From contig NW_026570259.1 in assembly GCF_019649055.1 (NCBI RefSeq), forward strand, positions 1-64,000: 64,000 bases of DNA. Direction: 5' to 3'. Of the stretch, positions 35,468-47,139 are shown in pieces. Every line of letters starts with the position of its first letter. Position 1 is the stretch's first letter. The DNA is from Paramacrobiotus metropolitanus (Eukaryota > Tardigrada > Eutardigrada > Parachela > Macrobiotidae). The notes below the pieces were generated by a model, which saw only the letters and a list, made by a program, of their open reading frames with translations, made no database searches and was not told the DNA's origin. The position numbers and the translations under genes were made by a program.

Positions 35468-37555
35468 ATGATTTGTCGCACAGTTGCAGCTTGTTTTACA
35501 TTTTTTGTGGTAAGTTTACAAACCATATGCATTTAGTGTTTCTAAAAGTGTTTGCCAAAAGTATTGTAATACTCGTATGGATTGCAAGCATACCTTAAGT
35601 TATTTCTCATTGCACATAATTAAATACGATATTCTGTCGCAATTTACTTTCCTCAACGGAGTAATTACTTAAATACAGTACAAACGCTACTGGAGATTCG
35701 AGGCATTGTAGTTCAGTAATTTATTCGTAAAAGCGATATATGTATTATCCGTTATTCTCATATATGTATAATAAAATTACAAGGTACCGGCAGGGAAGCA
35801 GTAGAATACTTACATATTCTATATAATTAATTTTAGTGGCTTGTACTGTGTTAAACCACGTAAACATTAAATACAAGTTTAAGATGTATTTCATGGCTGC
35901 GTAAAGATTTGAACCGATAGCCGCTGCATCTTCACGAAATCAAGGTCGTCGTAATTGTGTGATGGTGATGTGATTTGCCTTCGCTCACGTTTTTGTGAGC
36001 AGAGCTGTCTAATTTTGACTTGGATAAAGCTTTTAAATTTGGTAGAACTGCAGTGATACAGTGCAAAAAGTATTTTCTGATCCACTAAAATTTAAACATG
36101 CTACAGTGGAATTTAAATTTTTTACTTGTTTAACACCTTTTTTAAAGCTACAAAGTATACAGTACTCATACAGTGTGGTGCGTTGTTTGTGTATCCTACT
36201 AGTGACAATCATCTTTGTCCAACTGGTTGAGAAAAACAGCACAGAGCCATAAAGATAAGTACGAGTGTCTGCATCTCGTGGTTTCTGCATTGCAGATAAC
36301 ATTAGGAATCGCATTAGCCCGGCTTGATGTCCACAAAGAATCTCTTTCTTCGGTTCAGGATGTTACAGTACTTCAAGTATCGCTTTCTTATGACCTATCA
36401 GATATTGACACCAGACCGAAGCGGCAAGTGAATTATGAAACCGGCGGCATTCGGGCCTACAACCGACCCGCTAAGCAGCATAATGAGCCCTACAACAATC
36501 CCGGCCCATCCTACAACAATGCGCCAAACCAACCAAACTATCCATCGGCGGATCCCTCCATCCAGTACAACTCACAACCGCCCTACTACTCTCCGGCACC
36601 AGAACAGACTTACCCGCCAAAGTCGTACGACAACTATCCTGCCCAGCCGCCAAAGAATTACAGGTAATCCCCACAGCAAACCAAGAGGCATTAATATAAA
36701 ATCATCCACATCCATAAATTATCTGTACAGACACACTGATGAATAAAAAGCCACATTTTTTATAAGATAGATTAGTTATGGCCCATGACGTACATATCAA
36801 GTAACAAATGGTTTTATTTTATTTTAGTTCATACAGTGCTCAAAACGCGTATCCGTCCGTACTTCCATACCAGACCCAACCGGCTGGATATGCCACAGGG
36901 TACCCAAACGCACTGCATCGTAATACCAGGTAAAGCTTTTCAAGAGCTCTATAATTTCCCATGATTGTAATGTGTGAAAAACTCTTAAGAAAAATGCAAA
37001 TTTTACCATAAATGTGCAGTTTCACTGCATTATTCCATGGAATCGTACACTGCAACAATTTGATTGCTTATATGTAGTGGATTTTACGCGGAAGAAGGAC
37101 AGCCGCCGGCAATGCCGGCTTACCCAGCACCCAACCCGTATCCCGCCCCTCCTTATCCACAAACTCCGCCACCACAGTACTCCGCCCCGCCTCAGGCTTA
37201 CGCTCCTCGTTTCATTCAACAACAGTCGTACGGCGGGGCCGCGGATTATCCCAAACCCGCTGACTATCCCCGACCAGCTCCCCCCGTGCCGCCGTACGGC
37301 GATGGATATCAAGGTGCACCACCCATACCGGCACCCACATACAATCAGCCACCAGCGTATCCAGTAGGACCAACACCCAACAATCCACCACCACCAGTAA
37401 ACTACCCCGCCCAATCTGCGCCGTACTCCGCTGGTTACGGCGCCAACCCGCCACCGCATCCCGGTCAACCGTGTTACGCGCCGGAAGGTATGGTTGCCAA
37501 TTTACCTCCTACCAACTTGCAGTGTAACTCCATCGAAGGTGAGGTAGATCAATAA
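35468..37555 (+). CDS. Secreted Pro/Tyr-rich protein, copy 1, mucin tail lost
   Basis: Exons 35468-35509, 36296-36663, 36828-36929, 37078-37555 (990 nt, 329 residues, frame closes). The signal peptide is split by intron 1 (ICRTVAACFTFFV then ITLGIALA). A furin-like site RPKRQ follows, then GGIRAYNRP. The Pro/Tyr/Asn-rich body includes NEPYNNPGPSYNNAPNQP. The symmetric 102-nt exon ends YPNALHRNT, as in lipocalin-like gene C. The last exon opens GFYAEEGQPPAMPAYP. Compared with copy 2 it lacks the Lys/Arg-rich segment. After CYAPEG it switches to unrelated sequence (MVANLPPTNLQCNS) in place of the Ser/Thr-rich tail. That switch is the right edge of the duplication, so this copy is a truncated product that may still be secreted. 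Confidence 0.7.
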
Positions 37556-37968
37556 CATTAGTATCTGTAAGCCAGTGCTCACCAGACCGTACCGTACAGA
37601 ATCATTTAGTCTTTGCAGTTAAATAAGCGTCTGACACAGCATTGCACAGTCTGCTGTGAACGTTTTGCGCAAAAATTGTTGCATGAAGCCTGTAAATTAA
37701 GTATCTAAGTGTGGTATAATACCGGTATTGCAAGATGGTTTACCACACTGTCAATTCTCAATACGAGCGACATCTGAAAAGTAAGTAACACGGTTAACAT
37801 AACGGCATCCTAGTCCCTTTTAAATTCCTGTGTTGATGACCATTATTATGTTTGTCAAAAATTTCAGCGGTAAAAACGTGGAATCTGCTGTTGTTATTTA
37901 AGACAACATAGAATGCCGGTTCATTTTACCGCTTGACTGTTTATCTGTATTTGTAAACTGCTTATCAG

Positions 37969-40820
37969 CCGGAGAAATCGAAATCGTCCCTGGCGCAAGC
38001 GTGACCGGCGAACCATACGTATCGGCTAACAATCCCAAAACTGTCGGATATGTTTATTACGGCGTTCGCTATGGAACTGCTCGTCGTTTTGAAGTAAAGT
38101 TGACGGTTACATATAATTCTAAAAACTCGTCACATTAAAAGTTTTTGTTAATCGAATCCCTTCGCGGCGCAGCATTCCAAAGAAAATCAGGATTACTCAT
38201 ACCTGCGCAATGCTTCGAGATTACGGCAAGGTCCCATTTGCCCTCAAGGACCACTGCCTGCGGCGTTTGGTAGTAACGCCAATAAGACGATGAGCGAAGA
38301 CTGTCTGTACATGGATATCTACGTGCCGCCGGTAAAATCCCAGATAGATATCTTCCCGGTTATGATGTGGATCCATGGCGGTGCATTCCAGTGTAAACAT
38401 TGGCTAAATTTTAAAACAAATTGTGAGCAACACAGCGGTCAGTACTGTTACAGGGGGATATAAGGACGATTACAACGCTTCACAGTTGGCAGAAGAAACC
38501 CAGACTGTCGTTGTCACCATCAACTACCGGTTGTCGGTTTTTGGTAAATGCGAATTAAAAAACCGATATTTAAAATATCTCATAAAACCGATATTTAAAA
38601 GACGATATTTAAATTATCTCATAGTGAATGTGGCTGAATTACACGGAAGAAGCTTTCAAGTTGAACAAGTACCTACGCGTAGTCAGGCAGCCTCTGATAC
38701 GGTTTGTTTAAACACAGGATTTTTAAGTACCGGAGACGATGCTGCCAGTGGTAATTACGGCCTTGGCGACTGCAAACTGGCTGTGCACTGGATCAAAAAC
38801 CATATTGCCAAGTTCCATGGTGACCCAAAGGGCATCACGATATTCGGTGAAAGTGCCGGTGCTTTTGCCACTTCTGCCATGCTTCTCGATGCCAATGTTC
38901 GCAGTAAGTCAAACAAATCGGCATAATAAAATAATATTGGTTACTGGTGATACGTTCTGGCCCTTTTGTATATCTCTGATCTCTTCAAGCGGTTATTTCG
39001 TTGAGTAATCTGTATTAGGCACTGTTGTGTCTGAATGCAGTGATACGGCTATTTGCAACTCTAGAATCCATTCGGGCCTCCGTATCATTCAGCGGAAGTG
39101 TTCTTATCGATTCGGTCTATGTTCGCGAACCAGAGAGAGATGCTGTGGAACTTGCCGGACAGGTTGGCTGTCCCTTCGATTCTTCGAAGGCTCTCATTGA
39201 CTGTCTGAGAAGTCAGCCGGTGAAGAAACTGCTTCTCTCCGCGAAACTGTTTGAATCCGGCAACCCGGTGAGGCGAAGCGGCTATGTCACGCTGCAAATA
39301 CGTACAAAGACAGAATATCTGCTACATCTGAACTAAGTACTATTATTATGAGTATAAAATCCTGTTACGCATCGTACGCACTACGCACGTTCTTGGCAGT
39401 TTCTTTCAAATTTCATTTAAGGGATTTGGTCCGGTAACTGATTATGTAATTGTAATCTGTACAGTTTTAAAATATTCGTACGCAGAGTAGCGTTTCGTAA
39501 TGGACGGGTGGTTTGTTTGAAATAAACATTACAACATTTATTGTGATCATCTTCAGCGGATGTTTCCATACGCTTTAGTGATCGACGGCATCCACCTGAA
39601 GGACATCCCGTTCAAGGCCGTCCAAGTAGCAGCGGCTGACGCGGCCAAGAGTCCCGGAATTATCACCGGATATTTACACGAGGACGCTTCGATGATTTTA
39701 AGCAGTACCAACCGCGTCATGACAGTGCTCAGTTTGTGCCGGTGTCTGGTTCCTCAGATCTCTGCTCTCATTTGCAGTTGTTCATCCAGAACTGTTCAAC
39801 CCGAACACACCTCTGAATTTTGGCCAGATCATCCTCATGATCGCCGAGGAGTTTCTACCCAACGGCGGCGCGCCCAGATGCACCACACCAAATCTGGATT
39901 TGGCGAAAACAGTGGCTGACCATTACAATTTGTCCGCATCTGATGATCGATCGACAACGCTGTGGAAGTTGTATTATGTAAACAGTATGCCGATCTAACC
40001 AGATGTACAGATGTATCGAAATCTTATTCCACAGTTATATTACCTACAAAGGAGCTTATTGGTTAAATCGAGGATGAACCAGTTTAATTTTAAAAAAGAA
40101 ATTGTTATGTAAAGAAAATGCGATAATTATATTGTATGTACAATATACATAATACATGTATGATGTGTACATTAAACACATTACATTATGGCGAAACTTT
40201 GCAGCTGGCTACCGATGCACTGATGGGCTACCCGGCCGGCAAGGAGGTCCGGTTGTATGATGCTAAACGAGCTTCTAATGTAAACGGACCAGCCACAACC
40301 CTTTTCCGACTCAACTACAATCCGGGCTGGAATAACCTGGGTATGTTAACCTTATGTAATATTACTCGACAAAATCATTCACAACTGATTATTACGCAGG
40401 TGCATTTCATACATTTGATGTCAGCAACATATTTTACCCGTCCCAGCAGTTGCCACATTTGCAGCCTAATAAACAGGTCATCAGCAGTATTCGCAAAATA
40501 CTGCAAGATGCTGCATATATCGGGTAGGGTAAATATTTTTGAAAAATTTATTTGCCGCTAAACTTGTACTAGAATGTTGTACAAAAAACAGATGGTTCTA
40601 ATAAAATTATTATGACTGACAATAACCATTGTGGTTATTTAGAAGAATTACTGGGTCCCGTTCAACCCGGCGCCCACAGTTTTTCGAGCTGACTCAAGCG
40701 GGACAACTGGAAAGTAGCGAAGCCGACACCGGAGCCATGGTGGCCTTCTGGGACGGTATCGTCGCCGCCAATATACACTACGTGAACAATCTCGATTGTG
40801 TAGCGGCAGGTACGGGATAA
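37969..40820 (+). CDS. Type-B carboxylesterase / cholinesterase family protein
   Basis: Alpha/beta-hydrolase split over about ten short exons, recognised in family order: [12 protein letters not shown]-like start (38173-38390, ending MMWIHGGAF), [13 protein letters not shown] (38454-38543), [18 protein letters not shown] to the nucleophile elbow [12 protein letters not shown] (38718-38903), [12 protein letters not shown] (from about 39045), the acid-residue region [15 protein letters not shown] (39557 on), [13 protein letters not shown] (about 39777-39975), [14 protein letters not shown], and the histidine exon [14 protein letters not shown] (40400 on). All three triad positions (Ser, Glu, His) are present. 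The last exon (40644-40820) starts [13 protein letters not shown] and needs one base fewer in the TTTTT run near 40680 to continue [12 protein letters not shown]. The first exon and signal peptide were not found. Likely secreted or membrane-bound esterase; substrate unknown. Confidence 0.72.
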
Positions 40821-41044
40821 GAAAGAGGAATACTGGGATTTAAAATAATTTCGGATTTGTGTATATAAAAGGAATAATAATAGTAGGGGAAAGAATTTTG
40901 TGAGTGTATGAAGGACATGAGAGGTTGTGGGTGTTTCTTTACTACAGTTGAGACCTTGAAAATTGCGCGTTTAATCTGTAACTTTCCATAGGTTTACACA
41001 GTCATTTTGGTGGTAGTAATTTGTGTAGTAGTAATTTGTGTAGT

Positions 41045-42407
41045 TAAGGAAGTTGATTGCTTAATGGAGCGAACTATCATGTTTTGCACTGATAGTCTTG
41101 GATGTGTAGTAACAGGTGGTTTGTATATGGGATGTAGGCCGGGACGTACATTAAAAGGTTGTTCGAGAGAATGTTTGGTTTCATTGGTTTGTTGACTGGA
41201 TTTTTTGAGTTCGGTGGGTATATTAGAAGATGAGGAACGTTGTGTTTGAGTTACTATGGATTTGACGAAGTATATGCAGTAAGGAGAATGTTTTTCTTGT
41301 TGGTTATTTTCTGGTGGCCGGTTTAGATTTTCGGAGGCGTTCTGATTCAGGTTGTTGTGTTTTGTTTGGCTTTGGTCTTTTTAGGTTGAGTATAGTTTAG
41401 TAAGTTTGCTTTCATAGATAGTTTCTTTTTAGGTATTGTTTTTTTTTAATAAAATAACGGAAACTGGTTGTGATCGCAAGAAATACATGCGTGAGTATAT
41501 GCGTGATTACAGAGAAAAAACCGCAAAACGGAAACTGATGGTAATTGTAGCAAGGAAGATAATGAAGTTGTGATGATGTTAGACATGAAAATGTGAAGTT
41601 AACAAACAAACATGTAAACTTAACAGGGTCAACAAAACACAACAATTCAAGACAAAATCGTAAAGTAATGCTTAAGAAAAGATCCGGACAACCATTACAC
41701 ATTGCCATACTCCGCAAATGTCGTTTAGCACGTTTCCTTTACAAAAATTGTCCTATAAATTGTCCAAAAATTCTCCAATAATTTTTTCCAAACATACCAG
41801 AAAACGCACCACCTTTAGTATTCCAATTACATTTTTGTTTTTTAACTTTTACATTCTCTATCTAACATCATCACCACTTCCCACATTATCCTCCCTGCTA
41901 CAATTACCATCAGTTTCGATTTTGCATTTCTTTCTGTAATCACGCATATACTCACGCATGTATTTCTTACAATCACAACCACCTTCCATTATTTTATTAA
42001 AAAAAGAATTGTTAAACGAAAATAATGTATGAAAGAAAACTTACCAAACCATACTCAACCTAAAAAGACTTACCAAAGCCAAACAAAAGACTGCAACCTG
42101 AATCAGTAAGTATCCACAAATCCACACCGGCCACCAAAAAATAACCAAAAAGAAAAACATTTTCTCACTCCTTATACTTCGTCCACTCCATAATAACTCA
42201 AACACAAGATTCCTCAACTTCTTATATACCCACCGAACTCAAAAAATCCAGTCAATAAACCAATTCAACTATACATTTTCTCGAACAACCTTTTAATGTA
42301 CCTACCAACCTACTGCCCATATACAAACCACGTGTTCCTACACATCCAAGACTATCAGAGCAAAACATAATAGTCTGCTCCATTAAGCAATCAACTTTCT
42401 CGAAGTT
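41045..42407. repeat. Large imperfect inverted repeat (foldback), arms about 550 bp
   Basis: The left arm, about 41045-41600, reappears as reverse complement at about 41850-42407. Matched landmarks include GATTGCTTAATGGAGC with GCTCCATTAAGCAATC, GTTTGTATATGGG with CCCATATACAAAC, GCGTGAGTATATGCGTGATT with AATCACGCATATACTCACGC, and GAAACTGATGGTAATTGTAG with CTACAATTACCATCAGTTTC. The arms differ by many substitutions and small indels, roughly 80-90 percent alike by eye. The loop is about 250 bp. No transposase seen. It may be a foldback transposon or a source of long hairpin RNA. Confidence 0.8.
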
Positions 42408-42715
42408 TCTTGAATTTTCCACAATAATCCATCACTATCTACAACCCGCAACACACTCCACTTCCTGTAACACTTCATTAAACACTCAAATACGAACAAC
42501 CAGAAAGTCGAATATATTTATACCATACTACAGTAAAAATCCCTTCATCTTCACCCAAATTCAATGTAGACCCTTTCTTCGCTACACTGGATTAGTACAC
42601 CCTTTCTTCATTATCACTTTTCGTCAAATATATCACCTTTAATATAATTTACTATATTATTAAATTCTCTATTCAGCACTTTATATTCCTACCCCTTATA
42701 ATCTCCACATACAAT

Positions 42716-42972
42716 AGGCTCCTGCAATGTGCTCCTACATATGTAGGAGCACATATATATAGGAGCACATTTCAATGTGCTCCTACATATGTAGGAGCAC
42801 ATTGCAGGAGCATACTGGATTACGTTTGTTTGGGTACTACAATTCCGTTTTTCTCTTCCAAGAACCGATGAAACCGATGCAATGTGCTCCTGCATAATTA
42901 TCCGATGCGATGTGCTCCTGCATAATGTACGAGCACATTGCAAGGTGCTCCTACATAATGTAGGAGCATATA
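42716..42972. repeat. Cluster of nested short palindromes (TGTGCTCCTACAT family)
   Basis: The 13-mer TGTGCTCCTACAT and its complement recur as perfect hairpins: TGTGCTCCTACATATGTAGG... at about 42728 and 42776, and variants with TGCATAAT or TACATAATGTA loops at about 42883-42968. The segment 42718-42811 as a whole is one larger palindrome beginning CTCCTGCAATGTG and ending CACATTGCAGGAG. Immediately right of the foldback arms. Confidence 0.8.
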
Positions 42973-43638
42973 ATGTAACCTAGAAAAGATGCCGAGCTAA
43001 CAACGCCATCTACAAGTTTCACGCATCGTTACTCGACGCATGTCACATGACTCATGTCACATGACTGTTAGGCCCCACCGCTTCCTTCAACCGGCCGGAC
43101 CCTTCCGTACTCTACGGGCGCCAAAAATTACTTTTGTTTACACACGGATATCGAAGACCAAAAACCGAAACTACAGTTTCATATATGCTACGACTGATTC
43201 TAGTCGTATACCGCATATAAGAACCTGTCACGGTTCAATGAACCTGCCGCAAAAGCCTACAGCGAACAGTGCGATAAAGCGTCCTGGCACGTCATGCCCA
43301 TGGGACGCTCATTCAACGCTCAACCACGGCTTACCGGTTACGCTAGCGCTTACTAGATCGAATTACATACTGTATGTATCGACATTTAAACGGTGTCCGC
43401 TCACCATTTGTTCGTATTATAAGATGTAAAAGTATATGACTTTTGTTGATTGATGTTTGCATTAACTGGCAACAAGAGTGTGTGACATTGAAGAACTTTG
43501 TTGTGAGTGAAATTGCTCAGATTCATACGGTGGACAGATAAATAAGCTTCAGACTGAGAAATAAGACGCCACGAAATAATCTACTAAAAACCGCTGATTA
43601 CACGTCGAGTTTCGAAAACTGAAAAACTAAAAAAGCAT
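42973..43638. other. No gene recognised
   Basis: Unique-looking sequence between the palindrome cluster and the Thr-rich gene; short frames only. Confidence 0.4.
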
Positions 43639-46205
43639 CTAGTAAAACGCTCGTCCTTCATTGGATCTCGAGTTCGACGCAGCTTGTGATGGCTTGGAGC
43701 AAAGCGTATTCGCTACGACGGCCGTCTGTCCGTTGTTATTCGGGCTGAGCGTCGTCTGTACCGAAACCGTCGTTGGCACGAATGGCACGGCGTTTATGTC
43801 GAAGCAGACTGTCGTCGTTTCTTGGTTGCTTTGCGTCGTCATCGAGGCCGCGGTCGTGGTGAACTGGGTCGTCGTTTCCGGTGTGGGAGGGTTCGTTGTA
43901 AAGGTGACGGGTGTTGCCGTCAGCATCGGTGTCGGCGGATCGGTCGTAACGGTCATCGGTGGCAACGTACTGGTGACGCGGTGATTGTCGCTTTCGTCGT
44001 TACAGTAAACTGCGTACTGGCGGCGGTCGATACGGATGTTTGGGTCGTTGGAGTCCCGATTGTCGGCGGATTCGTCGGCTTACTGGTCACACTAACTGTC
44101 GTCGGCTTCGTTGTCGAAGGCTGCGATGTAGGTTGAGTGGATATTACGGTCGGTTTCATTGTCGGCGTCGTCGGTGTTGGCTTGGTCGTCACCGCTACGG
44201 TGGTCGTTTTGGCCGTGGTTGTGGTAGGTTTCGTTGTGGCAACGGTCGTTGCTGGTTTAGATGTTATCGGAGTCGTTGGATTCGTGGTCGACTTTTGCCT
44301 TGTCGTAGGTTTCACAGTTGATGTTGACGTCGGTTTGGACGTGGTTGGTTTCGTTGTCGTGCTTGGGGTGGTCGGCTTAATGGTGGTCGTAGTTCTGGTG
44401 GTGACGGGAATGGCTGTTGTCGGTTTCGTGGTGGGCTTTGTGGTAGCAGATGTGGTTGGTTTCGTTGTCACCGGCGAAGTCTTGGCGGTTGTTACCGTGG
44501 TTTTCGGTGATGTCGTCGTTGCCTTCGTTGTAGTAGGCGTGGACTTTGTCGTAGCAGGTTTCGTTGTGGTCGGCACCGTGGTCGCCCTTGTTGTAGGTTT
44601 GGTTGTTGCAACCGTTGGTTTCAGTGAGGTGGTAGCTGGGTTGGTGGTGGTTGATGTCGTCGTTACTTTCGTTGTGGCTGGTGTTTTTGTTGGTTTTGTC
44701 GTCGTTTTTGTCGTTGTCGGCTTGGTTGTCGTCGGCGTCGTTGTCGGCTTCGCTGTGGTCGGCGTTGTCGTGGGGTTTGTCGTCGTTTTTTCTGTTGTCG
44801 GCTTCGTAGTCGTGGGAGTCATTGTCAACTTGGTTGTCGCTAAGTATTGTCTATTGCAGTTAAATACTTCGACATGACGACAACAACGACAACCACAACA
44901 AAACCGACCACAGCAAAGATTACGACGGTAACCTCTCCGACAACCACCACGAAAACAGCGACCACAAAGCCGACTACGGTAACGACACCGTCTACCACAA
45001 CGAAAACGACGACTAAGCCAAAAACTACAACACCCAAGACCACTACGGTAACCACGACCAAACCGACCACCCAGACGACGACGCCAAAAACAAAAACAAC
45101 GATCACACCGCCAACCACCAAGACGTGGAGCAATGCCTTACCTGCCGCTCAAAAATCATTAACGCTACCTGGGGCGCACTGCTTCGCGTCGCATTTTGTA
45201 TTTTTATCGGATTTGTAAGCCGTCATAATTTCGTGGCAGTCGCCTTCCGAGCGATAGTCCAGCATCGGAATGCGATACGGCGGGTTCTTCACTTTAAACT
45301 CTTCTAATCCCGGTTTGGCAAACACTTCCAGTTGATTATGCGTGACTTTTCGAAGGAACCGCAATTCTCGTGCTCATATATGTAATTATACGATAATATT
45401 ATGTTCCTCCGTTTAAAACTGCCAGCCTTACCGAGCAATAGTCGTACATGAACGAACTGGTCGCTGTGCTCCAGTCATATTATTTTGTCATACGCGAATT
45501 CCATTCCTTTAAAAATACAGTACTTAAAATTATTTAGGTGTATTTTCATCTCGTAATTAATCATTCATCTGAATTACTTTTAAATGCACAATAAATACGC
45601 ATATGATTGTTTCTCCTTACATAAATTCGCATGAAATAATACATCTACATATGCAGAAGTCCCGTATGTCATAACGTTTAACGTGAAACGCTTCTGTTTT
45701 TATATGAAAATACGTTAAACTACTCTGTATATGTCGATTTAATTACGAGATATATTCAGATATGCATGAAAGAATGTGTTTAAATAAGTCTGCGGTGTTC
45801 ACAATAAAATATAAGTAGTTTCGTCGGCGTAAATGCTTCACCGTCTTCGACTAACCGTCCTGTATATTATCCTTAATAATCTCGATGAAATCATCGCGAT
45901 CCGGACGCTGATGCTCTGTACGCTGGCCGAGGACAAGAGCAAAGTATTTCGGGATATTGTACTTGGTCCCGCCCAGACAATCTTGTGTTCCGCGCGCCAG
46001 CACCATGCGCTGTTCCTTGCCGGACATGAATTCTTTGTAGATTCCGGGAAAGGAATAGCACTGCTTCTCGTCCGCTCCGTCATCCGTCACCGGCGCCTGA
46101 ATTCAGTGAGGTCAAGAGAGATCTCCTCAAACTTTATGCAGCCTTTTAGGTTGGCTGTGACGGTGTTGATGGCTCTCTCGATGAACTGTTTTTCCATGGG
46201 AGCTA
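43639..46205 (-). CDS. Astacin-like metalloprotease homologue with lost zinc motif and Thr-rich tail
   Basis: Secreted peptidase family M12A, minus strand. The first exon seen starts after an acceptor at 46205 and includes MEKQFIERAINTVTANLKG, the family's C-x-x-F region (GCIKF). Next, about 46094-45840, has CYSFPG and the astacin signature TEHQRPDRDDFIEII and KDNIQDG, equivalent to the family's HEQ-x-RPDRD. The segment that should carry HExxHxxGxxH instead reads KYNIPKYFALVLG, so the zinc-binding His are absent. A further exon lies at 45364-45160 (NPPYRIPMLDYRSEGDCHEI). The C-terminus is a Thr/Lys/Pro mucin-like repeat (44855-43960), closing with QAASNSRSNEGRAFY at 43639 after one frame break near 43965. 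No signal or propeptide exon is present: the gene is cut at the edge of segmental duplication copy 2. Probably a pseudo-protease or pseudogene. Confidence 0.6.
44873..45127 (+). repeat. Inverted segment of the Thr-rich repeat
   Basis: The same ACN-rich (Thr) repeat that runs on the minus strand from 44855 to 43960 runs on the plus strand here (TTTKPTTAKITTV..., PTTQTTTPKTK). The switch occurs over about 40 bases at 44831-44873, which include a short inverted repeat (AAGTATT/AATACTT). Best read as a small inversion inside the mucin exon; an independent plus-strand ORF starting ATG ACG ACA at 44874 is less likely. Confidence 0.6.
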
Positions 46206-46459
46206 AAGTATGTTTGCTTTGTTATTTGTCCTACTGGGATCGTAAAAGCACTTGATATCACAACAGTATAAAAAAGATATATATACGTAGTATGTATATC
46301 AAATTAAAAGCATATAAAAATTTAAAAATATAGGTATACGCTACGCGCACAAAACTTTTAAGAAATCATCCAAAATCTCTGGACTGTGCCATTCTTACTA
46401 TCCGCATAGCTTTCACCGGTTTTTTTTGCATTGTTATTGAATCTGTGTGTGTGTATTAG

Positions 46460-47139
46460 ATTGCCGGAGTCTGGTATGGTTACAACGTTTGGTATATAAA
46501 CGCCACACAGGATAAATTGTCCCAAAATGCCATCAATTACTGCACAAATCTGGGGAAAATGCTACTTTCCAACAACTGAAATTCCCTGCAGTAATGACCC
46601 AGGAACAATATTACATCGACAGAGATAATGGCACTTGCGAAAACATGCAAGAAGTATGCCACTTTACCGTGGATGGACGACAGATTGGTCCATATTTCGA
46701 CAGTGGATCGAAAACGTTTCCAGCTGGTTAGTAAAAAAGTTTCCCAGCAATTTCATGCGCACTAATCTTGTGGTAACAACAGAATAAACATTTTTTGCTT
46801 CGCGAAGGCATCGATAACTCAATCGTATTGGCAATCGATTATGGTGCTTACGCCTTCTACCATTCTTGTAATGAATACGGCTACGACGGAATATGCGCTG
46901 ATCCCTTTTTGTACACCTACACACGCCATAAACCAGAGGACATGAGTGTGAATGAGAAGCGGAAGATTGACGAAGCCCTCGCTAATGCGGTGAAGCCCTT
47001 CTGCTTCGACCCAAGACAGTTCGTCTACTACGCTCCGTGGAATAACACCTTACTGGCTTGCCGACGAACTCCGGGATCTGACTGCTACCAGACTATGAAA
47101 GCGGCATATGAATCCACAATTCAAGATATGTTGCAATAA
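46460..47139 (+). pseudogene. Lipocalin-like gene D, 3' half only
   Basis: Two exons homologous to the last two of gene C: 46460-46726 (IAGVWYGYNVWYINAT start) and 46808-47139 (IDNSIVLAIDYGAYAFYHSC to the stop). The signal peptide and all P/Y-rich exons are absent because the duplication breakpoint fell in the preceding intron. The first exon also has an extra G in GGGG near 46554 and loses two bases near 46588. The last exon is fully open and only slightly diverged, including DPRQFVYYAPW. Transcription would need a new promoter. Confidence 0.8.

Larger units (their letters stand above)
21318..37487 (+). repeat. Segmental duplication, copy 1 (interrupted by LTR element)
   Basis: From about 21318 (shared GTAAAAGCA in intron 4 of gene C) to 25129, then 34996 to about 37487, this block aligns in order with 46242 to about 53490. 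It includes the 3' half of the lipocalin-like gene, ethanolamine kinase, a divergent small ORF and the Pro-rich gene. Homology in copy 1 stops abruptly inside the last exon of the Pro-rich gene after TACGCGCCGGAAGG. Confidence 0.85.

Noticed and set aside
35880-35930. tRNA-like GGATTTGAACCGATA phrase (also 51850)
   Set aside because: Only a T-arm-like phrase; no acceptor stem or anticodon arm around it.
37022-37468. Minus-strand Trp/Gly/Arg-rich frame
   Set aside because: Antisense shadow of the Pro/Tyr-rich exon of the 35.5-kb gene.
42716-42972. Possible CRISPR-like array
   Set aside because: Units are palindromes of varying spacing without regular unique spacers, in a eukaryotic context.
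43040-43429. 129-codon plus-strand frame
   Set aside because: No domain, no matching exon, composition like the flanks.
44137-44877. Plus-strand 246-codon Val/Gly-rich frame
   Set aside because: It is the antisense of the Thr-rich repeat (ACN read backwards gives GTN); composition is an artefact.
44840-45133. Minus-strand Val-rich frame resembling a membrane protein
   Set aside because: Antisense of the plus-oriented Thr repeat, same artefact.
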